From the NCBI GenBank assembly GCA_024516035.1, contig CM044955.1, forward strand, positions 40,890,137-40,954,136: a stretch of 64,000 nt of DNA, in the 5' to 3' direction. The notes below the pieces were generated by a model, which had not been told where the DNA came from, ran no database searches, and saw only the letters and a program-made list of their open reading frames with translations. The translations under genes and the position numbers were made by a program. How positions within the stretch are numbered: position 1 is the stretch's first letter; each line of letters begins with the position of its first letter. This DNA is from Bactericera cockerelli (Eukaryota; Arthropoda; Insecta; Hemiptera; Triozidae). Below are positions 25,601 through 38,300 of this stretch, one piece after another.

Positions 25601-26258
25601 AAATGTCAATAAAAACAAAAGGAATTAAATTGAAAGGAAAATGTCTCTATTGTAATTGGATTTATTCTTTAGAAAGGTTTTGTGTATGCAAATACTGATG
25701 CTGCCGGCAAAGTGTCTTTCTGTGCCTTCTATGAACCATAGTTTCAAACAAAAAACCAACTGCAGTAGTCAAATGTCGATTGAAGTTGAGATTTGAGTTC
25801 TGGTTAATGTGAAATAATATGGAAGTCAGTATGACCTGGATTAAACTGCGAAAATGACCGCTGTGTGAAGCATTCCAGAGGCCTAAAAATAGGCCTCTGG
25901 AATACAGACAGGAAAAAACGTAGTGGTAAAAGATTAATAAAAAAAACTGTTTCACAACAGGTTGTGAAACAATCTCTCATTCACGCCCTGATGTGCTGAC
26001 TGCGGATGGAAACTCAAATTAACCGCGTTTTTCTTTTGGATTAAAAAAAAATTCCAGGTTCGGTTTTTTCCAATTTTTTTTCCATTTATTTCCAAGTTTA
26101 CCTTCCCCACCATTCATGAAAGAAAAATACGTTTCGGTACTTTTAAAGATAAACAATGAAAAAATGAAAACAAACCAGGAATAAAGAAATGAAAGCAAGA
26201 ATTTTATAAATCCATTTTGGTTTACCAAACTGGAAGATTTCTTCTCCTTTCGTTTTTT

Positions 26259-26300
<42 letters not shown>

Positions 26301-29300
26301 ACTTTCTTCAAATTAGTCCATTTATTCCATTTGAATCCACTTTGGTTAGAAAAATACCGTATTTTTTACACAAAAACTATTAGGAAAAGTCCGTCAAGAG
26401 AACGATTGGAGTTGCCTAGCAAAGCTCTCTCACCAGGTTAGCTAGCAGGCAATCATTTCGCAGATAGGTTGTTTCTGTAAGCTGTATGTCTTTTTTTTCT
26501 ATAAGGCGTTCTTCACACCTCGGCCGAGGTGTTTGATTACGCCGGCGAGTGGACAAGCTCTATACGACATCTCCAGTGTGAGGCGACGCCGCCATCACAG
26601 CAGCACTAACGAGAAATTTATTACTTGCTGTTCAGTTAAAAAACCAAAAATCGTTAATAGTTTATGTACGTTTGTATATAATATGTACTTAGTTATATAT
26701 ATTGCTTACTCTCTTTCTCTCTTCTACTGAAAAATATCCCATATTGTGGTCTAATTTTAGCATCAAGTCATGAAGTGCAATTTCTCTGAACCTGTCAGAC
26801 CAAGAGCCTTAACATTTATGACAACCTGTCAGAATAGATGATGATATTCTCCCCCTCACCTCCACATGACAAGCTGGGAAACTTCCATCTGTTTTCAACC
26901 ACCACCATTATATCCATCTCCCTCTCTTTCTATCGCTCCTTCTTGCTCCTCTTTCATTATATCTCTCTCTTTCTCTTGTTAGATATCCTCCTATATTCCG
27001 AGACAAACTGACTTCTAATCTTGGTTATTGCTAGTATGAGCTTAATTTTTCCATCAATTTTCCTCTGCCACAATTTTCTTTCTCTCCAACCTAATAAGAA
27101 AAACTCCCCCATTTTCTGCTCCTCCCTCTTCCACAGTCTCTCCCTTCTTCTTTCATCAACTGGCAACGCTTCTGTTTTTCTCTCCCTGATATGGTCTCTC
27201 TCACTACCCCATCTAACCTGACCAAAGTTCCGAAAAGTTATTCTTTGCTTTCCACATAAAATGTCAAATCCCCTGTTCCCTTGTACCCCCTCCCTCATTA
27301 TTCCTGGTACAATAATAAACATAAATCAAGCCCCCTTAATTCTCCCTTGCTCTCCTTCTCATTCCCCAAAGATTTTCGTTACTCATGTTCCTAATTTTTT
27401 TCGCTTTCCTTCCTTCGTCTCTCCTGTGTTTTTCTCTTCTTACTTATTGACAGGTCCCCTTCCTTAATTCCGTTCTCATAACATGAAATATAAGCTCCGG
27501 ACACACTCGTTCCCTCCGTCCTGCTCTTTCTCTTCAACTGCAACACTCCGCTTCCTACATATTCTCTCTCTATAGGGCTTCTTCGAAATGGATCAAGCAT
27601 ATTATTCTACTATCTAAAGAATCCCCAAGACAGCTGGATTACCCCTGAGCTAGTCTGGGTTCGAAATTTCTGAGTATGGGTTCACCAAATGCATAGTGAA
27701 ATTTTCTTACGAAGCTGCTGCAGGTTAAAGAGACTTATGACTTAAATGTGATATCAAAAGTACTTAATCCAGCTTATCTAAAATTTGCCATGCTCTGGGA
27801 CTCAAACACACAACTACCGAGTACTCACCCAGCAGGGTAGCCCACGTGTGGACATCCGCCATGGCGATGTAGGTCGAGTCTGCGGCCTCCGAGCACATGG
27901 CGGCCACATGGGGCGAAATCTTGGCCGCACTGGAGCTAGGCACGTTGAGAAAGAGGTCTAGCGACACGTTGAATCTGCCTCTGTCCTCCTCTGCCTGGCG
28001 AATAGTGCCGGGGTTTTTCTGTGGACACAGGAATCGGATGTCGAGGTTAGAAGAGACGTCCTTGTGATTGTTAAGTATTTTTTTTTTTTGGTTGTTGCTA
28101 AAATATTTTTTTTTTTTCGAGTAACATAAAGATATAAGAGAGTGGATAAGTGGCTAATAATAGAATGTACCATCTAAAATTTTATTCCCCTGCCAACGTT
28201 GGTCACATTACCCAGGCTTATTTTCCATCAAAGTTATCACTAACCTTATGTCACAATTTATCATTCACAAAATTTGATATTCTATCTTGAGTCTCCTGGG
28301 TACAGGATACAAGGGTCTACTGTTGTGACCTCGGCTTTCAGAGAACCAGGATGGAAGGGACAGCCCTTTCCATCATGCATGAATTCAATACAAGTGGCCG
28401 GGCATCACACGGCCATTCCCTAGGGACCCCAGGCTTGTATACGGAGCCTTTTCCATCCCAGATACCGAAATGAGAACGGAAATACAAGAGCGAGGGGAAC
28501 TGAAAGGAATATAAAAAGAAATGGAAAAACTTAAGTGAGGCAAGAAAATTAAAGTCTTTGATAATTCCTACTAAGGAACTTCTAAACGCAGGTGCGTGTA
28601 GAATTTGTTCACTTTCTGGGAGGTAATGCTTGTGAAATTACTCTCCGAAAGAGGAAGTCAGATAGTACAGAGACCCTTGCAAAAAAAGAAGAACTTCAGA
28701 GCTGGCAGTGGTTATTAAAAACCCTCAACTTTTTCACACAAAAATGTTTTCTGAAGTTGAGGAGGTTAAATTCGTACGTTGAAGGTTCATGACCTGCAAG
28801 GAATGTCTGCAGTAAAAGCCACAGGGTTTAGGGAGCTAAAGTTTTCAGCAGAAGCAGAAGGTGAAATACTTATGAGATTAGTTATGAGTCGTTGACCTTT
28901 GTGTTACTACGTGTTGTGTTTTCTATGTAACAGCCAAGTTGATGTTGAGGAATTACGTATCCTACTTTAACAGAATAATAATTAATCTAGGTTTTATTAT
29001 TTTGGGTAAATACGTAGGACTTAAAAGAGGAGGCTCGTTTAGCTTACAACTGTTCTTTTCTTCACCTCATTAAATATTGAACTGTGCATTAATTCTGTGG
29101 GATCCTTAAGATTTTATTTCAAAACGGGAAATTTTTTACTTTCTTACTATCACTGTTGCCTAGTGAACCTGTAGCCTATACAGTAGATACCTACCGAATA
29201 TCTGTTCAACAGCTTCTCATACTTTTCACCATTATTCTCTGTCCATGGTTGCTTTTTCCCAGTCCTCCGGATCTGTGCCCATCATAATATCTACAACTTT

Positions 29301-32300
29301 CTTGATACTCTGAAGTAAAGTGCTCCAAGTTATTTTCCTTACATTATAAAAATGAGCCCAAAAGAAAACTTTCCTCGATATTGAAATGTCTAGATAAATA
29401 TTTTAGCTGAGGGGCGGATATCCTGAGCTTGGAAGGATTCTCTTTGAAGGTCCTCATTTCCTCTTCCTGTCAAGTCCTCGGAAAGATAACATGATAAAGG
29501 TACCCATGTTAGAGGAGAAAGTTTACCCAAAGAAATTGCTTTATGTAAAATTTTCTTCTACGCCAACTATTACAACTTGCGTGTCAATCATCTTGTGTGA
29601 CGAACATACGCGTTAGAGGCGAAGTGAAGTCAATATGTTATTCCACGAATGTGAATTTATGTAGGAACACATGCTTCTCAAAAAGAAGAATAAATCCAAC
29701 AACAAAACATCCACAGTTTCAAACGAAATTACATCAAAGCAGCTTTAGAAAATATATTAATTTTCCAAGAAGAAAAATACTTTTATGCCGTTTTAGAAAA
29801 AATTGACTTTCAAGCAAGATTTCCTGAGTTTTACGTTTTCTCCAGGTAATAGTAGGTAGAAAATTTGTCATTGAGATTACAGGCCTTCAGAGAATAACTT
29901 TCCCAAGGCTACTTTCGTTGTTTCTACGAAGATTTTAAGTCAAGAGTATCATGAGAGAGGATACGGCTTTATTTTGTTTATACATACTGATATTCTATCA
30001 TGTAATATTTCAAGATGAAAATATCCCCATGCACTAAACATCACAAAATTGGAATCGAGTTCGAGTGACTTACACTTCCACCATAAAGGAATTCCAAAAT
30101 GTCAAGAATAATTTCGCCTTGAGTATCCCCCTCTAACGGATATCGGAAGCGTTTTACTCAGGTAGACTAATGGGGAGAAGGATCTTGTTTGAAAAGTACG
30201 CCCATCTATCTTCTCCCCTGACAGGTACACAGGAGCAACTTCCTTGGAGAAGTGAATATCTGCAGGGAGGAGGAGGATGAGGAAGGAGATGAGGTGGAGA
30301 AGGAGAGGAGGGGGTAGAGAAGGAACAGGAGCAGGGCCATATGATTAGAGAATAAGGAGTAGGTTATAGGAACAGAAGGAAGGAGGGAAAGATGAGAAGG
30401 AAGAGGACTTCTTTGGCGAAGTGAATACTTGTGTGGAGGAGGAGGAGGAGGATGAGGAAAGAGAGGAGGATGAGAAGGAGAGGAGGGGGTGGAGAAGGAA
30501 CAGAAGCAGGGAAATATGATGAAAGCATAAGAAGAAGATAGATAGAGCGGTATTAGGGAGACGAGAAGGAATAGAGGGAAGGATGAGAAGAAGGAGTGAC
30601 ATGATAAGAAATAAGGAGCAGGTAAGAATATTGGTAGAGAAGAGGAGGGAGGAGGGAGGAGGAGGAGGAGGAGGAGGAGGAGGAGGAGGAGGAGGAGGAG
30701 GAGGAGGAGAAGAAGGAGGAGGGAGGATGAGAAGGAAGAGGATAGGAGACATATGACTAGGGATAAGGAGCAGATAAGTACATGTATATTCGTAAGGAGA
30801 AGGAAGGGTGGGGAGGATGAGAAGAAAGAAGAAGAGAGACATAGGAGGGCAGGTAGGAATATCGGTAGTAGGGAGAAGAGGAGGGAACGAGGAGAAGGAA
30901 GTAAGAGGAAAACCTGGAAGAGGGACATATGATTAGGAATAAGGAGCAGGTAGGAATATCGGTAGTAGGGAGAAGAGGAGGGAACGAGGAGAAGGAAGTA
31001 AGAGGAAGAGGGACATATGATTAGGAATAAGGAGCAGGTAGGAATATTGGTAGTAGGGAGAAGAGGAGGTAGGGACGGAAGGAGGAGAAGGAAGTAAGGA
31101 ATAAGGAGCAGGGACACACAAGTATGATTAAGGATAAGTTGTTGGTATATGATAGCAAACGTATACGTATATGATTTATAACTTATTTTTCTTCAAAAAA
31201 CTTTTTTTCTTGTGTGTGAGTTTTTCGCTTTCCTGAATGATGAATAAAATTCACTCATGTGAACAATGGCAGCTTTTGTTTGGAAAAAGCTGGTGCGAAA
31301 TTAATGTTTTTATTATTATCATGGATTTTTTTTCTTAACGTCTCTTACAAATTTTCTTTAAATAAATATCCACGTATAGCTAATGTTCCTCGGTCTAGGA
31401 CACACAGGGGGGGCTTAGGCTGTTTCTGTGCAATGTGCATGAACCTAGATAACTCTCAGCAGGCGGGTCCGAGTCCCGGGGAACGCTGCATGAAGCATGG
31501 CCACATGTGGATTGCAACGGCAGAGTTTTGCTGAGGATCGAAAGTGGGCGCTGTATCTTACAAAAACGTGCTTGAGCGTCGATGCAGCTCTTCAATTCAT
31601 GCTAGGACTATCTGGCGAATCCTGAATCAATCTGAAACAACAACATTACAACTAACATGAGAGAGCAAACCGGATGGATCATTAGGAAACGAAACTGCCG
31701 CAAAATCAGGCAACGATTTTTGGAACATGGAACATACGTGGTTTAAATGGAATAGAAAAATAGCTGACAGAAGAGATTGATACTACAAACCAAAGTCAAA
31801 TGTCTTGCTTCGACTGAAACAAAGAGAAAAGGCCAGGGATGCGAAGCATTTGAAAAGCAACTTCACCTTATTTACCAAGATGACTGTTTTCAAGACCGTC
31901 TTCCGCCCAACGCTCACCTATACTGCAGAAACATGGACCCTGACTAGCAAGAACAAGACTTCAGGCTGATGAAATGAAACGCCTCCGACGAGTTGAGGGT
32001 AAAACAAGAAGAAAGAGAATCCGAAATTAAACCATTCAAGACTCCACAAAGTATTAGAACCCTTCCTGACTTTCATCCAAACCTCACAACTACACTGGTT
32101 CGGCCATGTTATTCGGATGAGAAATTCCCAAAACAAGCATACCAATACAAAATTGACGGTAAAAAATCCAGAGGAAGATCAAGATGCACATAGGAACACA
32201 ACGTGATGGAAGCAGTTAGAGAGAGCAGCTACTTGGAGACAAATTTGACTAGTGTTGTATTGATAGATCCAAATGGCGAGCTTTCTGCCAACCCCTTCAC

Positions 32301-35300
32301 TTACGGTAGAAGGGGCGCATTAAGAAAGCAACTAAGTAATCTTACTTCTTCTTCTTTCATCTTGCCTTTTCCTATACCTACTTGAGGTTGGCATTGTTCA
32401 ACCTCTTCCTCATGCTTGAAGTTGGTTGGTTCTGGCACTCCTACTCACTATACAGCTGGATGCGCTTTTAAACGTCTCTAATGATCTGTATGCACGAACA
32501 AAATCTTTCTAACGAAAACGCAACACTTGAGTCTACCAGGGTCCGGATCAAATTTCACGAGAGGAATTCATCATGGGTGCTTGCTTCACTATGAACATTC
32601 CACTCCTCTATGAACCTCTTGAAAATGAACTTTGGCCTCAGAAATTCTCGGAATGTATACGCTCTTTTGGCTATGCATTTTAAAGGTGAAGTGACTATAC
32701 CCGGTACACATATATTATCTTCAGTCAAGTAAGTTATGTATGGGCTTGACAGTCTTCGCCACCCACTCCATAGTTTGAACTTGAAGAGGTTATATATTCG
32801 TACACACGTCAGCAAATAATATAGTTGAAATTATTGAACAGGAAACAGGAACCTTGTATGGAAGGGAAATTTATTGGGGGCGGAATGAAAAGACAACAGT
32901 ATTGAGTAAATTTATTAACTCTTAACGGCATCATAAATTTAAGCGATTTAATACACTGACACCATTTCAACAGATCTTTTGTAAAATAAAGCTTCTTCTC
33001 TGCTCAAATTTGCAGAAAACTTCAAGTGGTTAAGGTCACCTATTGGAATTACAAGAATTTCTAAGAAAACCCGTAGAATAAACGATTTTAGCGTGAAATA
33101 GCTCCAACTGAAACCTATCCCTGTATCCTAAATATGGGAATCAATATCCTGCTCTCTGACCCAAACACCCAAGGGGACCCTGCTCTTCGCATCCCTATCT
33201 AGAGAGGTGCACAGGAAAGAGGTATCTATACATTTCAGAAATCCTATTTAATTAATTTGTAAAATATGACAGGAGAAGAGCATACTCAAATTAAAATTTT
33301 CCACGTTACTGGATTTCAATAAGCTCATATTAAAATATTAAAAAGCTCAGTCTCTTTTAGCTTTTCACTGTCGCTCGTGCATGAAATTACAGAAATGCTT
33401 TTCACATTTAATTGTATAGAGCACTAATTGGCATCTAGTTTTCCGCCCTTGTGAGAGGAGAGAATATTTCCAACATTCCGTGTTAACGAAAACTCGACTT
33501 TTTTCACAATTTCAAGTATACACTCGGATATTTTCCCATATGGAAATAAACAAGCTAGGTATTATTAAAAATGTTTCTCTTGTTAACATTGACGAGTTCG
33601 ACATTCCGCGAGTATGAGCAACATACTACAAGTATTTCCCATATCCATGCTAATTTATTTCTGGCCCGCAGTACCAGTCGACCACAAAAAATCCATGTCC
33701 CGTATATTTTACACGGACCACAGATTTTTGAAAACAAATTTAAATACAAATAAAAACAAATGAATGCTGATGATTTTTTTCCCATTTTATAATGAAACAC
33801 ACAATGAATTTTTAAAATAGAGCAGTGTGTATAGGGTGTCCAACTATTTCTTAGAGCAATATAGAAAAGCTAGAAGAGAAAACGAAAAAAGTTTTCTTTT
33901 TAAAATTCCTTGAACATCTAGGTAGTGAGACAGAAGTTATGTACGCTCCATTCATTGGAAACTTACAAATCATCTACCCAACTCATTAACCTCACTCAGT
34001 GGGTTGGACCGGGAATAGCCACGAGGCGAGGGTTCGAATTTGAGTGGCCACCCACCAAGTCCTGACTTTCCTGGACGTTGCTTAACTTCAATAATGCCAT
34101 GAGAACTGGTGTATAGAACATGTCATCGACGGACGCAGACTAAAAGAAATGTTTCAAAGTTCATAATCTTCTCTCCTTGCGCTTTCACTGAAAATTTAAA
34201 GCAATGGCAAATTTCACGGACTTCACTCTAGCCAAGCCAGTGATTAATGCCTGTCCCCATTTCTCATCAAGTGTATTGTCCGGGCCCTGTCAAGCGTTAC
34301 AAATAATATGCAGAAAAGCACAAATGGTACGACCGAGGAAGAAATGTATAATTTGTAGGTCAAAACACTCAACTGTGGCCATAACAGAGAAGGAAGAACA
34401 CAACGAGAGAGAACAGGGAATACAAAGAGGGACAAATACGAGAAGGGATATAAAATGAAAACATCATAAAAATTTAAAGCGTCATGAATAAGTTGGCAGT
34501 CATAAATACATACTAGTTTATTCTAATATTAGCTTGGAGTTTATATAGCATTCATATCCTGTTGGATTTTACATATACCTCTCTATTTACATTATTATAT
34601 TGATATTATAAAAATATTAAATGTATACTTATGTAGAGCCAATGCTTTGCTCAATTAAGTAAATGATACTAATTTTAAATGTAATAGATATCATAGAGAA
34701 AGACGGTAGGTACCAGCTTTTTTAGGCCAAACGACAAAAACACAAAGCATTGACGCCCTTAACAGGGTTGGTGTTAAGATACACAGCCGTAAAATTAATG
34801 TGCAAGTGGTATTGCCAGAACCAAACAACCTCAACCATAAGGAAGATGTTGACCAATGCCCACACCATGTATGTTCGAGAAAAAAAAAAAAAAAAAAAAA
34901 AGAAAGTGAAAGAAGAAGATAAACATCTACATAACCTACCGCAATGGATTTTCATGCAAATAACAAAAAGTGGTTGAGAATAAAATGATTTTCTCGGATT
35001 CAAACTCTTGATCTTGACAAAATAGGAAAAAAAGAAAATACCAAAGTACCTACAATACTTAACGAGAGCCAATGACAGGTCAGTAACCAACAATTCAATC
35101 GCTTTGGCAAACCGTTATTAGAATTTCATAATCTATAGAAAGAAGTGTTTTTAGAGGTTAACTTTGTCCTCAACAATTCAACAAAATAAAAAGAAAGAAG
35201 CTACGAACAGCAGAGAAGGAATGCCTTCTGAGAATATGTTGCGGATTTGAGGGGATAAAAAATTCTGTTGAAAATTCCTTTCCTTTTATTTAAGAAAAAA

Positions 35301-38300
35301 GAAAATACTTGGAGTCCCGGGACTTTTTTGTGAGACTGAAATACCAAGAATGGGGTTTCCCGTTTAATTTGAAATGTATTCTTTTCTTTTGAGAAGAGCT
35401 TTAGAACAAGTAATGTGTCCCCTGGTGATAATATTTTGCGTACTTTCAGCTTTCATTGTTGGAAAAGAAACATTGAGCTTGGCTTTCTATCGTTTTATCT
35501 AACAGACAAGAGTGGTAATCTTTCATACTGAAGAGCCCTACGCGAAGTCTAATCTATGTAGCCTAGAATGTGGACAAAAGCAGTTGCAGTGTGAGTATGA
35601 GTTGTCACTGTGGTTAAGTGAGTTAGCGCACTCGGTATTGCACGCATGCTGTGGGTACCATACCCAGCAGGGCAGGAATTATTGTGTTCGTTTTTGTCAG
35701 TAAAAAGTTTTTGCTCGGATTTCAATTATTTTTTTAACTGTCTTGTTGATTTTAGAACGATGAATCGGAAAACATAATACCACTTTTCAGATTTCTGAAA
35801 AAAACCCCATTTCTGAAAAATAGAGCTTTTGATTTTTTTTAGCTAATCTAATTGCTAGCTTTTTTTTTGTATAATCTTTGATGAAATAGAGATACTAAGC
35901 AATAAATAAATATGTACATTAATAATTTGACTCAATGTTTAATCAGAATTTCAAACTGTTTTCACTTCTTATACACTCACTGCATGTAGAGCGATAGATT
36001 ACACTCAAAAATAATCCCATCCGCTTGATTTTGTTCAGTGCTGTATTTTATCAACACTTTTCCGTTGAGTCAGCATAGATACCAAAGTATTTCAGACTTG
36101 AAACAACCACAAACACAAAACAAATTTCACTCTCATTTGTTTTCATAATGACTTTATTTTAAAATGAAATTTTATGTTTCCACTTTTAGCCTGTTCGTAC
36201 CACCTGGTCTCTTTTGAGTACCTAGATTTTAGTGGAAAAGAAGTATAGTCTGTCCCGGTAGCTCAGTGGTAAAGGCGGCACTCTGTGAATCCAGAGATTC
36301 CAGAAGTCGTGGGTTCGAAACCCAGCCGGGACATGACAATTAATCCTCCCATTTGGGATTACCACATAATAATATGTCTTGGGCTTACTGCTGGAATAAT
36401 GGGACTTTAATAGTCATGGAAATATTCAAACTTACTAACCATATTAACCTCATCCCCCTTGGGTTGGGCTGGAAATAGTCAGCATCACGAAGATTCGAAC
36501 CTATAGGTGACCCACCAAGTTGTCACCTCTCTGGATGTTGCTTAACAAGTCATCGACGCTGCCTGAATTGTTTTCAGACTAGTCTGAGATCCGCAACCCC
36601 TCTCGTCGGACTGAACTGTTTCTTATGGAAATGAAATAGATTAAGTCCTGGAGCATATTTAGGGCAAAAGTTTAGTTTTGGGTTTTTGTTTTTACGAGCG
36701 TGGTGTGCTGTTGTAATTTACTGAAAAGAAAATTTGAGCACTAAAAGTTGATGAGATCATGTGGATATCACATAAATGATGTACACTATATTTGCACGGG
36801 GGCTCTTATATGGATGAAGTATTTCATTTATTTTAACTAACCATGTAAAGTAAATTTCTGAGATAAGAAAAAAGATAGAAAGACCAACATAACAAAATTT
36901 ATATCATTTATTTAGGTGCAGTTTCTAAAATTTATTTCAGAAACAGACTTGTGCCGGAGTAACTGAGTACACTCCATACACAAAAAAATTAAATATATCG
37001 TCAGTAATTAAAGACACAGAAATCCAACAATTTGTAAAGAAAACTACGTATCATCTTAATGTAGAAAACACTGATTAAAATTATTCTCGTCACTGTATCT
37101 CTGGTACAGTCAACACTCTCACATCTGTATATTTATATAAAGATCACTTTGTGGTCACGATATATATGCATTAAAAAAGGTTTTTTGAAACTCCAAATGG
37201 GGCAACAGCGAAGTCGAAGAACCTTGCGGGAGCAAAGTGTCGGGTTTGCGCTAGTATTATAATGTAGTCGATTTTATTCTGGTTGTGTTGTGCAAGAATA
37301 GCAAGAACAAAAACAACATTGAGCAAAAGCACAATCCCAGCTTTCCAATTTATTGCTCAATCAAACACCTCGGCCGAGGTGTGAAGAACGCCTATACAAA
37401 GAAAGAGATAGCCCGGCAGAGTGTAAGGTTACGGAAAACATAGTTCCCATGCATTTCATGTACTTTCAGCCAGCGAAAAGTGCAACATGAATTTCAAAAA
37501 TTGCAATTTTTATTGCATAAATGGACTCTACGTTGAAAAATAAATTGATTTGACTTTTTGTTTGACTTCCTAGGCCAACGGGAACCCTATTTTCGAGACC
37601 CCCCAACAATCGTGAAAGACATGAAAAGATTCATAATTTTTTTTTTTTTTTCCGTTTTTTTTTTCATACGGATCCTTTGAGACCCGACTTCGTGTCTTTA
37701 ACTTGGCACTGAAGAATAAGTCAGGTGTCTAAAGTGATCAAGATATAATGGAGATGAGCCCGGACCAAAAAAATATTCTAAATTATAAGCGGGCGGCCCA
37801 TTTGGGCAGCCTCGGGTTTTGGGAGCCCAAATCGGGAATTAAAGGATAATACTAATCTTAAGTGGTATCAAATGAAAGATCTTGATGAGCAGATACCAAA
37901 TTTATTGATTTTATTCCTTCATCCGGTCCACTGGGTGGCACCTGGTGGCCTTTTCATTTTCTTTGGCGGGTAGGTACCTTCGAATCCTTAGCTTAGTGGT
38001 CAGATCTTGGCCAGTATGTATTTTTCGAGATGACCTCGCTCTCTCACTGCTAAATGTTTAAGTTTCCAAGTATTAATTTAGTTAATTCATTTTCCGTCCG
38101 TTTCTTTAGAAGATAACTTTGTCTATTGGTAGCATGCTCGACCTGCCACCCAGTCAGCATGGTTTCGAATCCTGGCGGGGACGAAATTTTTTAGCTCTAT
38201 ATTTTCAATTTGGGCTTAACGTTGTTTTGTTTTTCCGATCTTTATATTTGATCTTCATGACGACCCCATTATCCTTGCGAGGAAAATTTTAGTAGTTGCA

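Larger units (their letters stand above)
15146..27828. other. 13-kb OAF intron, repeat-filled
   Basis: No exon-like frame recognised on either strand. It holds tRNA- and 5S-derived SINEs (18103, 18715, 19666, 20025, 24805, 25010), a mariner-like end (23569), a 147-bp tandem duplication (22297) and an A39 run (26260-26298). It also holds a palindromic repeat end (26506) and a pyrimidine-rich stretch (26840-27590). Around 16790-17400 there is anonymous AT-rich sequence of transposon-like texture. Two overlapping frames at 23933-24410 carry no motif I know. Confidence 0.6.

Noticed and set aside
30206..31121. Long minus-strand open frames (up to 303 codons) rich in Ser, Leu and Pro
   Set aside because: They are the translation of a purine-rich repeat with (GGA)n. 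There are no stops because of composition, and no domain or splice context.
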